A stretch of 6,611 nt of DNA from an uncultured Bacilli bacterium (GTDB taxonomy: Bacteria; Bacillota_I; Bacilli_A; RF39; UBA660), in assembly GCA_947625715.1 (NCBI GenBank), contig CANQPR010000073.1, forward strand, positions 1 through 6,611. The letters run 5' to 3'. The notes beneath the pieces were generated by a model. The model was not told the origin of the DNA. It did not search any database and was given only the letters and a program-made list of their open reading frames with translations. The stretch's first letter is position 1; every line of letters begins with the position of its first letter. A program made the translations under genes and the position numbers. Positions 1-6,432 of the stretch are shown piece by piece.

Positions 1-441
1 AATAATGGTAAAATATGTACTAGTAATGCAACTAAATGTAATGATGAAGTAAAAAGAACAACTATTTGGCTGGGTTATGTCGGTTTAATGTATCCAAGCG
101 ATTATGGTTATGCAACAAGTGGAGGGAATATAGTAAAAAGACAAATGTGTTTATCATCAAGTATGTATAATTGGAGTAACAGTGATTTCAAATCTGATTG
201 TGCTTCAAAAAGTTGGTTATATAGTAGTAATAATAATCAATGGACCATAACTGCATCAACTCATCAAAATCCTAGTTATGTCTTTGAGTTAGGAAGTAAT
301 TATGCAGTTAATAGTAGAAATACTTCTTATCCAAATTCTGTACGTCCTGTTGTTTATTTAAATAGTAATATTAAATTTGAAGAAGATACATCATCTAATT
401 ATGGTTCATCAACTAATCCCTATCGCTTAGTTACATCATAA
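1..441 (+). CDS. C-terminal part of a modular cell-surface protein (5' end outside window)
   Basis: The frame is open from base 1 to a TAA at 439-441, giving 146 residues with no start, so this is the 3' end of a longer gene. The ATG at 88 is an internal Met (residue 30 of the fragment) in GLMYPSDYGYAT and is not a credible start, because homologous-looking sequence continues upstream of it. The fragment is rich in Ser, Asn and Tyr, has four Cys (fragment residues 6, 13, 50, 67), and ends with WTIT (81-84), VRPVVYL (114-120) and STNPYRL (137-143). The complete surface protein at 2784-4019 has the same closing order: YWTMTP, IRPVITL, SITDPYKV. I recognise this as the C-terminal domain of exported proteins common in uncultured gut Bacilli (DUF6273-like; the family name is from memory). 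Its biochemical role is unknown to me. The gene abuts the convergent yigZ with no spacer, and I see no terminator at the junction. Confidence 0.8.
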   Translation, partial: NNGKICTSNATKCNDEVKRTTIWLGYVGLMYPSDYGYATSGGNIVKRQMCLSSSMYNWSNSDFKSDCASKSWLYSSNNNQWTITASTHQNPSYVFELGSNYAVNSRNTSYPNSVRPVVYLNSNIKFEEDTSSNYGSSTNPYRLVTS

Positions 442-789
442 TTATTTAATTACTTCTTTAGCACCATTAGAATAAGCTCTTATTAAGCCACCTGCACCTA
501 ATTTAATTCCTCCAAAATAACGAACAATAAAAATAGCTTTATTAACTAGCTTCTTTTGTTCTAAAATATAATAAATAGGTAGACCAGCTGTATTAGATGG
601 TTCTTTATCATCACTTTTTCCACCTGTGTTTTCAAATATAAAGGCATAGGGAATATGTGATGCTTTTTTATGTTCTAATTTTAAATTTTGCCATATTTGT
701 TTTAATTCTTCTTTATTTGTAACATCATAATAATAAGCAATAAATTTTGATTTTTTTATTGTATAACTAATTTTATTAATTAAGGCCAT
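442..789 (-). CDS. yigZ: YigZ/IMPACT N-terminal domain protein, single-domain form
   Basis: This encodes 115 residues of the YigZ/IMPACT (UPF0029) family. Family motifs are all visible: KSKFIA (13-18), ASHIPYAF with H45 (43-50), SDDKEPSNTAGLPI (59-72) and VRYFGGIKLGAGGLIRAYS (89-107). Typical bacterial YigZ/YvyE proteins are about 200 residues, with a second ferredoxin-like domain (DUF1949). Here the protein stops just after the first domain, at a TAA (442-444) that touches the stop of the convergent surface gene. It is therefore either a natural one-domain form or a gene truncated at its 3' end. I chose the ATG at 789 because GGTGAT lies 4 bases upstream and a minus-strand promoter ends only about 17 bases before it; an upstream in-frame ATG at 834 would lie at the -35 element and adds residues foreign to the family. 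The family's molecular role is poorly defined: eukaryotic IMPACT regulates GCN2, and bacterial members are linked to translation only loosely. Confidence 0.85.
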   Translation of the reverse strand: MALINKISYTIKKSKFIAYYYDVTNKEELKQIWQNLKLEHKKASHIPYAFIFENTGGKSDDKEPSNTAGLPIYYILEQKKLVNKAIFIVRYFGGIKLGAGGLIRAYSNGAKEVIK

Positions 790-805
790 ATTAATCACCA
801 TAACT

Positions 806-834
806 ATTATAAAAAAATAGCTGTCATAGTTCAA
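806..834 (-). promoter_or_regulatory. Sigma-A-type promoter of yigZ
   Basis: On the minus strand, TTGAAC (829-834) lies 17 bp from a perfect TATAAT (806-811). Transcription would start near 799, right at the GGTGAT ribosome site, leaving a leader of only about ten bases before the ATG at 789. It overlaps the opposing uvrC promoter. Confidence 0.65.
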
Positions 835-850
835 TGATTTATGTTACAAT
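821..850 (+). promoter_or_regulatory. Extended -10 promoter of uvrC
   Basis: TACAAT at 845-850 is preceded by TG at 842-843, forming an extended -10 (TGtTACAAT). A four-of-six -35, CTGTCA, sits at 821-826 with 18 bp spacing. The predicted start is near 857, giving a leader of about 30 bases. The yigZ -35 on the other strand (829-834) lies inside this spacer. The same TGTTACAAT string precedes mtaB. Confidence 0.55.
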
Positions 851-887
851 AACAAAATAGAATCTTTTATTTAAAGGGGTGGTAGTA

Positions 888-2702
888 ATGTTAAATGATA
901 AATTAAGTCAAATACCTAATTTACCCGGTAGTTATCAAATGAAAAATAAAGATGGTATTATTATATATGTTGGTAAAGCTAAAAATTTACATAAAAGGGT
1001 AAACTCTTATTTTAATCGAACTCAAACTGGTAAAACTGCTAAAATGGTTAGTGAAATAAATGATTTTTCTTATATTGTTACCTCAAGTGAATTAGAAGCC
1101 TTTTTACTAGAGTATAATTTAATTAAACAATATAATCCTAAATATAATATTTTACTTAAAGATGATAAATCATATCCCTATATTGAGTATATATCAAAAC
1201 CTTACCCTAAATTAAAAGTGTCCCGTTATTTAAAAATAAGAAAAAAAGATAATAAAAAATTATTTGGCCCTTATCCCAATGCTTATGCTGCAAGAAGAAT
1301 TGTTAATTTATTAAACCGACTATATCCTTTAAAAAAATGTGATGGTAATCCTAAAAAAGTATGTTTATATTATCATATTAATGAATGTTTAGGTTATTGT
1401 GAAAAAAAAGTTTTAGAAGAAGATAAAATAAAAATGGAAAATGATATCCTATCTTTTTTAAATGGTAATGATAAAATTTTAAAAGATAAAATAATGGAAA
1501 AAATAAATAGTTATAGTCAAGCAATGAATTATGAACTAGCTCTTGAATTAAAAAAAGAATTAGAATATATCAATGTTGTTTTGGCTAAACAAAAAATTGA
1601 TTTAACAGATTTAGTAAATCGTGATGTAATTGGTTTTTACTTTGCAAATGGTTATATATCTTGTCAAATTCTTTTCTTAAGAAACGGGAGAATTGTAAAA
1701 GGACATACTGATATTTTCCCTGTTATATCTGATTTTTGTGAAAATGCTGAAGATTATGTTTTAAGTTTTTATAATCGCCATGAAAAGCCAAAAGAAATAT
1801 TAATTAATGAACTTGATAATGATTTATTAACGAAAGCTTTAAATATCAAATTTTTAACCCCTAGTAAAGGGCAAAAGAAAAAATTATTAGATATGGCTAT
1901 TAATAACGCTAAAATCAATTTAGAAAATGAATTGCAATTGATATTGAAAAAAGAATATTTTACATTAGAAGCTAATGAAGAATTGCGAAAACTTCTTCAT
2001 CTTGATGTTTTAGACCGTATTGATTTATTTGATAATTCCAATTTGTTTGGTGATTGGTCAGTAAGTTGTATGGTTGTATTTAAAAATGGTGTTGAAGCCA
2101 AAAATGAATATCGAAAATACAAAATAAGTGTCGATAAAAATGATGATTATAATATGATGAGAGAAGTCATATATAGACGCTACCAAAGGGCTTTGATGGA
2201 AAAAACTGAGTTACCAAATTTAATAATTGTCGATGGAGGTATTGGTCAAATTCATGCTTGTAAAGAAATACTAGATGAATTAAACCTTTCTATTAAAGTA
2301 TGTGGTTTAAAGAAAAATGATAAACACCGTACCAACGATTTAATTGATGGAGATACTTTAAATATCGTAAATATTTTAAAAGATAGTAATGTCTTTCATT
2401 ATTTAACCAAAATGCAAGATGAAGTACACCGTTTTACTATTAATTATCACAAAACCATTCGTAGTAAAGGTTCTATAGCAAGTGTTTTAGATGATATTAA
2501 AGGGTTGGGTGAAAAAAGAAAAAAAAATTTAATTAAAACTTTTGGCAGTGTCAAGAAAATGGAAAATGCTTCTTTAACCCAATTAGAAAAAATAATCCCA
2601 AGTGATGTTGCCAAAAATTTATATAATTATTTACAAGCCCGCAAAAAAGATAAAGAATTAAAAAATAATAATATAAATAGTGATGAAAATAACCATTTCT
2701 AA
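888..2702 (+). CDS. uvrC: UvrABC excinuclease subunit C
   Basis: UvrC makes the 3' and 5' incisions flanking a DNA lesion in nucleotide excision repair, after UvrA/UvrB load on damage. The 604-residue length is full for the family. Visible in order: the GIY-YIG nuclease (LPGSYQMK 12-19, IYVGKAKN with Tyr27, Arg37, Glu70); a cysteine-rich segment with C151, C159, C167, C171, matching the cysteines that hold an Fe-S cluster in E. coli UvrC; a UVR motif around 205-235 (MNYELALELKKELE) for UvrB contact; the RNase H-like nuclease with FDNSN (Asp382), IIVDGG (Asp449), KHRT (His480) and VHRF (His514); and C-terminal helix-hairpin-helix motifs (LDDIKGLGEKRKKNLIKTFGS, about 534-554). The first 'GIY' Tyr motif reads GSY, a mild variant. 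The ATG at 888 is preferred over an in-frame GTG at 879 because that GTG lies inside the Shine-Dalgarno stretch AAGGGGTGG (874-882). Confidence 0.98.
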   Translation: MLNDKLSQIPNLPGSYQMKNKDGIIIYVGKAKNLHKRVNSYFNRTQTGKTAKMVSEINDFSYIVTSSELEAFLLEYNLIKQYNPKYNILLKDDKSYPYIEYISKPYPKLKVSRYLKIRKKDNKKLFGPYPNAYAARRIVNLLNRLYPLKKCDGNPKKVCLYYHINECLGYCEKKVLEEDKIKMENDILSFLNGNDKILKDKIMEKINSYSQAMNYELALELKKELEYINVVLAKQKIDLTDLVNRDVIGFYFANGYISCQILFLRNGRIVKGHTDIFPVISDFCENAEDYVLSFYNRHEKPKEILINELDNDLLTKALNIKFLTPSKGQKKKLLDMAINNAKINLENELQLILKKEYFTLEANEELRKLLHLDVLDRIDLFDNSNLFGDWSVSCMVVFKNGVEAKNEYRKYKISVDKNDDYNMMREVIYRRYQRALMEKTELPNLIIVDGGIGQIHACKEILDELNLSIKVCGLKKNDKHRTNDLIDGDTLNIVNILKDSNVFHYLTKMQDEVHRFTINYHKTIRSKGSIASVLDDIKGLGEKRKKNLIKTFGSVKKMENASLTQLEKIIPSDVAKNLYNYLQARKKDKELKNNNINSDENNHF

Positions 2703-2717
2703 TGTCACTATTTTTTT
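2675..2717 (+). terminator. Rho-independent terminator overlapping the uvrC stop codon
   Basis: AAATAGTGA (2675-2683) pairs perfectly with TCACTATTT (2705-2713), and an inner GAAA/TTTC helix (2685-2688 with 2696-2699) shortens the loop. A run of seven T (2711-2717) follows. The hairpin uses the last eight or so uvrC codons and encloses the TAA at 2700-2702, so it isolates uvrC from the surface gene downstream. Confidence 0.75.
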
Positions 2718-2737
2718 CATAAATTTTACTAGTGAAA

Positions 2738-2766
2738 TTGACAATTGTTTACAAAAAAGGTATACT
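2738..2766 (+). promoter_or_regulatory. Near-consensus sigma-A promoter of the surface protein gene at 2784
   Basis: A perfect TTGACA (2738-2743) is separated by 17 bp from TATACT (2761-2766). Transcription should begin near 2773, which rules out the upstream in-frame TTG at 2745 as the translation start and leaves a leader of about ten bases. The -35 is followed directly by the small palindrome ACAATTGT (2741-2748), possibly by chance. Confidence 0.8.
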
Positions 2767-2773
2767 TAATTAG

Positions 2774-2779
2774 GGTGAT
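2774..2779 (+). promoter_or_regulatory. Ribosome binding site that sets the GTG start at 2784
   Basis: GGTGAT (within AGGGTGAT, 2772-2779) lies 4 bases before the GTG at 2784, the same spacing as in yigZ. The GAGGTG at 2781-2786 resembles the ribosome sites used at 4109 and 6471, but no ATG, GTG or TTG follows it at a useful distance, so its GTG is read here as the start codon. Confidence 0.55.
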
Positions 2780-2783
2780 AGAG

Positions 2784-4019
2784 GTGAAAAGAAAATATAT
2801 AATTTCCTTAATTTTAATATTATTAACATTAACTATGTGTATTGTCATTGGGGTAGGATATGCTAATTATCAAGAAAACGTTGATAAAACAACAGCAATG
2901 ATAAAAGTTAAATCAGGCTTATCTATCAATTATTTAAATGGCAATGTTATATCAACTAATGAAGATACATATGAAATTAATTTTTCTATCACTAATACTA
3001 GCTCTTCACCCCTATATTACTATATAAAATTAAATAATCAAAATTATAATGAAAATGTAACTTATAAATTAGTAAACCAAAGCGATAATACGCTTCTTAA
3101 AGAAGATAAAATAACTAAAAACAATTTAGCTAATCGAATTAAAATTAATCAAAATGAAACTAAAAGTTATAAATTAATTCTTTATAATCCTTCTAAAAAT
3201 TTATTAGAAACAGAAATAGAGATTGATTTAGAAGTAATTGACCATAGCTTAAGAAGTCTAATCCTTCAAAATAATGAAATTAATACAGCTCCTATTTCTT
3301 ATAGTGAAGAGAGTGTAACAAATGGTTTAATGAGCCTTGAAAAAGATGATAATCCTATATATTATTTTCGGGGTAATGTAACAAATAATTATCTTTCTTT
3401 TGCTAATTTAATGTGGCGGATTGTTAAAATAAATTCTGATGGAACAACTTTAATTGTTTTAGATGATAAAATTCCTGATAATTCTTCTTTCTTTATCAAT
3501 GAAGAAGAAGCTAACCCCAATTTTTTAGCTAGTAATGTTTATACAACTTTAGCAAATTGGTATAACTCTAATCTTGAAAGTTACGATAGTTACATTGCTA
3601 GTAGTAAATATTGTACAGACGATAATGCTTTAGTAGAAGAAAATGGTACCATATATTATTTACCAGAAACTAGATTATTTCAAAATTATGAACCAGTCTC
3701 TACATGTCCTGGCACTTCTTACACATCTAAAATCGCCCTTTTAACAGCTGATGAAGTTATGATGGCTGGTGGTTTTGTAAATCCTAATGCAAACTATTAT
3801 TTATATAAAGAAGGTTTAGATAGTTATTGGACTATGACTCCTAATAAAAAAGAAAATGGTGTTTTTAATTACATTGTCGTTAATAGCGATGGGGCCCTTA
3901 ATAAAGACAAAATCGAAACATCTGTATTTGCCATTCGTCCTGTAATAACACTAATAAAAAAATTAAATACCACTGGAAGTGGAAGTATAACTGACCCTTA
4001 TAAAGTAAGCTTAATATAA
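2784..4019 (+). CDS. Exported modular surface protein with SipW-like signal anchor and DUF6273-like C-terminal domain
   Basis: The protein is 411 residues from the GTG start. It opens with MKRKY and a hydrophobic segment (about 6-26) ending GVGYANY, resembling SipW-dependent (TasA/CalY-type) signals. Residues 35-155 alternate short beta-prone stretches (YEINFSITNTSSSPLYYYIKL, 63-83; KSYKLILYNPS, 127-137) and look like a TasA-like beta-sandwich. The C-terminal half begins at IYYFRGNVTNNYLSF (192-206), continues with MWRIVKINSDGTTL, WYNSNLESYDSYIA (259-272), ALLTADEVMMAGG (318-330) and YWTMTP (348-353), and closes with IRPVITL (384-390) and SITDPYKV. Cys277 and Cys308 might form a disulfide outside the cell. 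There is no LPXTG motif, so retention would be by an uncleaved anchor or assembly with other proteins. It is a single-gene transcription unit, with a promoter at 2738 and a terminator at 4059. Exact function is unknown; a fibre, adhesin or other surface role is inference. Confidence 0.8.
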   Translation: MKRKYIISLILILLTLTMCIVIGVGYANYQENVDKTTAMIKVKSGLSINYLNGNVISTNEDTYEINFSITNTSSSPLYYYIKLNNQNYNENVTYKLVNQSDNTLLKEDKITKNNLANRIKINQNETKSYKLILYNPSKNLLETEIEIDLEVIDHSLRSLILQNNEINTAPISYSEESVTNGLMSLEKDDNPIYYFRGNVTNNYLSFANLMWRIVKINSDGTTLIVLDDKIPDNSSFFINEEEANPNFLASNVYTTLANWYNSNLESYDSYIASSKYCTDDNALVEENGTIYYLPETRLFQNYEPVSTCPGTSYTSKIALLTADEVMMAGGFVNPNANYYLYKEGLDSYWTMTPNKKENGVFNYIVVNSDGALNKDKIETSVFAIRPVITLIKKLNTTGSGSITDPYKVSLI

Positions 4020-4058
4020 AAAAACATTTGTAAATAATCGTCAAAATTTCAATAAACT

Positions 4059-4082
4059 TGCGAAATTACTTTCGCATTTTTT
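4059..4082 (+). terminator. Strong rho-independent terminator after the surface protein gene
   Basis: TGCGAAA (4059-4065) and TTTCGCA (4070-4076) form a perfect 7-bp stem with a TTAC tetraloop, followed by six T (4077-4082). It is the most GC-rich hairpin in an intergenic gap here and separates the surface gene from the membrane protein at 4122. I see no convincing promoter between it and 4122; TAAACT at 4093-4098 is a weak -10 candidate. Confidence 0.88.
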
Positions 4083-4121
4083 ATTTATTTGATAAACTAC
4101 AAACAGAAGAGGTGTTTATAA

Positions 4122-4631
4122 ATGAATATCATCCTAGATATAATTGCAGTACTAAAAAGATTATCTTTCATAGATTATGTCCTATATTTTTCTGTACTAG
4201 CTCTTATTATCTTAACCATAACCCTTTTATTCATCATCAAAGATGAAGATGAGCAAAAAAAACTAGGAAGTGATTCACACGTGGAAGATAATGAAATCGA
4301 TTTAAAAACAATTCGTGATACTATTGATGAAAATCCAAAACCATTAATAGATATGACTAGCTATGAAGAAGAACAAGAACAAAAAGCTATTATAAGTTAC
4401 GATGAATTATTAAAAGAAGCTAATAAAAAGCAATTAAATTATACCGAAGAAAAATTAGTTGATGATTGTATACCTGTAAAAAAAATTGATTTAAATAATA
4501 TTTTAAATGAACCAATCATTAATGATATTAATGTTATAGATAAAGAAGAAAAAAAGCTAAATTTATTTCATTATGAACAAGAAGAAGCTTTCTTAAAAGC
4601 CTTAAAAGAATTAAATGAGCTTTTAAACTAA
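4122..4631 (+). CDS. Uncharacterised single-pass membrane protein with long acidic tail
   Basis: The protein has 169 residues. The ATG at 4122 follows AAGAGGTG (4107-4114) at a good spacing of 7 bases. A short N-terminal segment with K12/R13 precedes one transmembrane helix (about 19-39, YVLYFSVLALIILTITLLFII). The remaining 130 residues are polar, rich in Asp, Glu, Lys and Asn, and contain a distinctive stretch, PLIDMTSYEEEQEQKAIISYDELL (about 74-97), then end in an amphipathic, helix-prone segment (FHYEQEEAFLKALKELNELLN, 149-169). One Cys (116). Topology is ambiguous because charges flank both ends of the helix. I have a general memory of the EEQE-KAIISYDEL motif in hypothetical proteins of gut Bacilli, but I know no function. 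It sits between terminators, 46 bases before mtaB, so it may be monocistronic. A membrane-tethered scaffold or division/envelope role would be a guess. Confidence 0.85.
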   Translation: MNIILDIIAVLKRLSFIDYVLYFSVLALIILTITLLFIIKDEDEQKKLGSDSHVEDNEIDLKTIRDTIDENPKPLIDMTSYEEEQEQKAIISYDELLKEANKKQLNYTEEKLVDDCIPVKKIDLNNILNEPIINDINVIDKEEKKLNLFHYEQEEAFLKALKELNELLN

Positions 4632-4633
4632 AA

Positions 4634-4663
4634 AAGTGTTACAATATAGCTAACATTTTTTTT
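4634..4663 (+). terminator. Probable rho-independent terminator of the membrane protein gene
   Basis: AAGTGTTA (4634-4641) pairs with TAACATTT (4651-4658) through 8 bp including one G-U, with a 9-base loop, and leads into eight T (4656-4663). The stem is AT-rich and so of moderate strength. It overlaps the likely mtaB promoter. Confidence 0.6.
4637..4645 (+). promoter_or_regulatory. Possible extended -10 promoter of mtaB inside the terminator stem-loop
   Basis: TGtTACAAT at 4637-4645 is identical to the extended -10 in front of uvrC, with no good -35 upstream. A start near 4652 would place a short leader ahead of the strong Shine-Dalgarno AAAGGGAGG (4664-4672) and the ATG at 4678. Alternatively mtaB is read through from 4122. 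Confidence 0.45.
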
Positions 4664-4677
4664 AAAGGGAGGCTATT

Positions 4678-5961
4678 ATGTCATTTTATATATATACTTT
4701 AGGTTGTAAAGTAAATACTTATGAAAGCGAATATATTAAAGAACTATTATTAAAAGAAAATTATTACTATGATGAAATAAATCCTAAAATCATCATTATT
4801 AATACCTGTAGTGTAACCAATATGGCTGATAATAAATCAAAAAAGATGGTTCGCCATTTTAAAAATAATTATCCTGATGCCATAATAGTTGTCTGTGGTT
4901 GTTCTTCCCAAAATAACCCTGATGATTATCAAAATCTTGGTATTGATATATTAATTGGTAATCAAAAGAAAAGTGAAATACCAAAACTTATCAAAGATTA
5001 TCTTAAGAAAAATGAAAATTATAAATATATAAACAATAATCGTAAATTACTATTTGAAAATATGAACTTGGAAAAATTTACGACTCATACTAGAGCTTAT
5101 GTTAAAATTGAAGATGGTTGTGATAATTTTTGTAGTTACTGTGTTATACCTTATGTAAGAGGTAGTGTTCGTTGTAAAGATTTTTCTCTTATTTTAAAAG
5201 AAGTTCAAACTTTAGTAGAAAATCATCATCAAGAAATTATTTTAACTGGTATCCATACTGGGTCATATCATTTTGATAATTATGATTTAACTGATTTAAT
5301 TCATGAAATAAGTAAAATAAAAGACTTAAAAAGAATAAGAATTTCCTCTATTGAAATTACAGAACTTAATGATAAATTTTTAGAAGAATTAAAAAATAAC
5401 CCTAAAATATGTAATCATTTGCATATTCCTTTGCAATCAGGTAGTGATTTTATTTTAAAAAAGATGAATCGTAAATATAATTTATATCAATTTAAAACCA
5501 TTATTGAAAAAATCAGAAATATTAGAAAAGATATTGCAATAACAACTGATGTTATTGTCGCTCATCCTTATGAAACTGAAAAAGAATTTAATGAAACATT
5601 AGAAACTTGTAAAGAAATAAATTTTGCTAAAATTCATGTTTTTCCATATTCTAAAAGATTTAAAACGGCCTCTGCTGCTATGCCAATGCAAGTAAGTGAT
5701 AATGATAAAAAAATACGTAGTAAAAAACTAATTGCTTTATCAAATGAATTAGAAAAAGCTTACTATCAAAAATATTTAAATCAAGAATTAGAAATTTTAA
5801 TTATTCAAAATCATGAATATTCAATAGGTATAACAGATAATTATTTAAAAGTAAAAATAAATCAAAATATTCCTGTAAATACTTTTGTTAAAGCTAAAAT
5901 AATTGATTATAAAAATGGTTATTTAACAGCTAATCTTGTCAATAATATAATCAAAAATTGA
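4678..5961 (+). CDS. mtaB: tRNA (N6-threonylcarbamoyladenosine(37)-C2)-methylthiotransferase MtaB
   Basis: MtaB is a radical-SAM enzyme that converts t6A37 to ms2t6A37 in tRNAs reading ANN codons, using two Fe-S clusters. The 427 residues are normal length. The N-terminal UPF0004 domain carries Cys10 (TLGCKVNTYE), Cys44 (NTCSVTNMAD) and Cys75 (VVCGCSSQ, with an extra Cys73) for the auxiliary cluster. The radical-SAM triad is C148, C152, C155 in DGCDNFCSYCVIPYVRG. ILTGIHTGSY, RISSIEITEL, HLHIPLQSGSD and HVFPYSKR follow, and a TRAM-like RNA-binding domain closes the protein (about 370-424). TLGCKVN and LTGIHTG favour MtaB over MiaB or RimO. Two usually conserved spots differ: the common GFPGET reads AHPYET (about 297-302), and the usual GT after FPYS(K/P)R is KT. 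The ATG follows AAAGGGAGG by 5 bases. The stop is TGA, the only one in the window. Confidence 0.95.
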   Translation: MSFYIYTLGCKVNTYESEYIKELLLKENYYYDEINPKIIIINTCSVTNMADNKSKKMVRHFKNNYPDAIIVVCGCSSQNNPDDYQNLGIDILIGNQKKSEIPKLIKDYLKKNENYKYINNNRKLLFENMNLEKFTTHTRAYVKIEDGCDNFCSYCVIPYVRGSVRCKDFSLILKEVQTLVENHHQEIILTGIHTGSYHFDNYDLTDLIHEISKIKDLKRIRISSIEITELNDKFLEELKNNPKICNHLHIPLQSGSDFILKKMNRKYNLYQFKTIIEKIRNIRKDIAITTDVIVAHPYETEKEFNETLETCKEINFAKIHVFPYSKRFKTASAAMPMQVSDNDKKIRSKKLIALSNELEKAYYQKYLNQELEILIIQNHEYSIGITDNYLKVKINQNIPVNTFVKAKIIDYKNGYLTANLVNNIIKN

Positions 5962-5986
5962 TGTCTTAAAAAAAATTTTGTATAAT
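5958..5986 (+). promoter_or_regulatory. Sigma-A promoter of the small gene at 6013
   Basis: TTGATG (5958-5963) overlaps the mtaB stop codon and is 17 bp from a perfect TATAAT (5981-5986). A start near 5993 gives a leader of about 20 bases containing AAAAAGGTGAT (5997-6007). No clear terminator hairpin separates it from mtaB, so readthrough is also possible. Confidence 0.65.
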
Positions 5987-6012
5987 AATAAAAGATAAAA
6001 AGGTGATAAAAA

Positions 6013-6396
6013 ATGTTTGATAAATTAAAATTAACTGAGTATAGCCTAGAAGATGGTGGAAGTACAGTTGGCCTTGTTAAAGCTAATTTAAAAAAATTAT
6101 ATAACAATAAATTTGCTTCTTTAATAACTAGTGATAAACAAAAATATCAAGTAAAACAAATTGGTCGTGTTAATTATGCATATTTAGATGCTTTTATTAT
6201 TAAATCAATGAATGATTATTATCAAAAAGTCAGTAATACTACCACCGAAGAAAAAGCAACCTACATCAAAAACTATAATCGCCTATATCAATCATGGCAG
6301 GCTATTAATGAAGCTAAAAAACATCCTGATATTACTTTAAATGATTTATATGATGCTATATTATATGAATTATATATGTTAGGATATCATGAATAA
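6013..6396 (+). CDS. Uncharacterised small soluble protein
   Basis: The protein has 127 residues and I do not recognise its family. The ATG at 6013 follows AAAGGTGAT (5999-6007) by 5 bases, a strong site, and a TATAAT promoter lies just upstream, so the gene is likely real. It has no signal peptide, no membrane segment and no Cys. The first 55 residues are mixed (GGSTVGLVKANLKKLY, 15-30; KYQVKQIGRVNYAYLD, 44-59), and the rest looks alpha-helical with many Tyr, Lys and Asn (SMNDYYQKV, EKATYIKNYNRLYQSWQAINEAKKH) and ends LYDAILYELYMLGYHE. Codon and base usage match the neighbours. The gene downstream is the phase-variable-looking surface gene. Whether the two are related is unknown; the separate promoter argues against an operon. 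A cytoplasmic location is inferred only from the absence of export signals. Confidence 0.8.
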   Translation: MFDKLKLTEYSLEDGGSTVGLVKANLKKLYNNKFASLITSDKQKYQVKQIGRVNYAYLDAFIIKSMNDYYQKVSNTTTEEKATYIKNYNRLYQSWQAINEAKKHPDITLNDLYDAILYELYMLGYHE

Positions 6397-6432
6397 ATAA
6401 TTAAAATTAAAAAACGAAAAAATAATTTTCCA

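Noticed and set aside
88..441. A complete small protein starting at the ATG at 88
   Set aside because: The frame is open to base 1 with family-like sequence (Cys-containing, WLGYVGLMYPSD) upstream of this Met, and no Shine-Dalgarno site precedes it.
411..484. Hairpins at the convergent gene junction (AACTAA/TTAGTT at 411-432 and AATAAG/CTTATT at 471-484)
   Set aside because: Both lie within coding sequence, have short stems, and lack a following T run in either direction; one has an impossible two-base loop.
2745..2783. TTG start at 2745 for the surface protein
   Set aside because: It lies between the -35 and -10 of the promoter (2738-2766), so it would not be transcribed, and its added residues do not belong to a signal peptide.
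4058..4246. Open frame on the plus strand
   Set aside because: It is out of frame with the real gene at 4122, begins at the terminator, has no ribosome site, and its protein has no recognisable character.
5956..5988. Mycoplasma genetic code (TGA read as Trp)
   Set aside because: All Trp codons seen are TGG, and the TGA at 5959-5961 ends mtaB at the expected family length with a promoter immediately overlapping; readthrough would add only about eight residues.
5919..6107. Open frame on the minus strand
   Set aside because: It overlaps the mtaB end and the 6013 gene antisense, and the low-complexity Phe/Tyr/Leu-rich product is what AT-rich antisense DNA gives.
6403..6429. AAAATTA/TAATTTT hairpin after the 6013 gene as a terminator
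   Set aside because: The stem is only A/T with a 13-base loop and no T tract beyond the arm; too weak to call.
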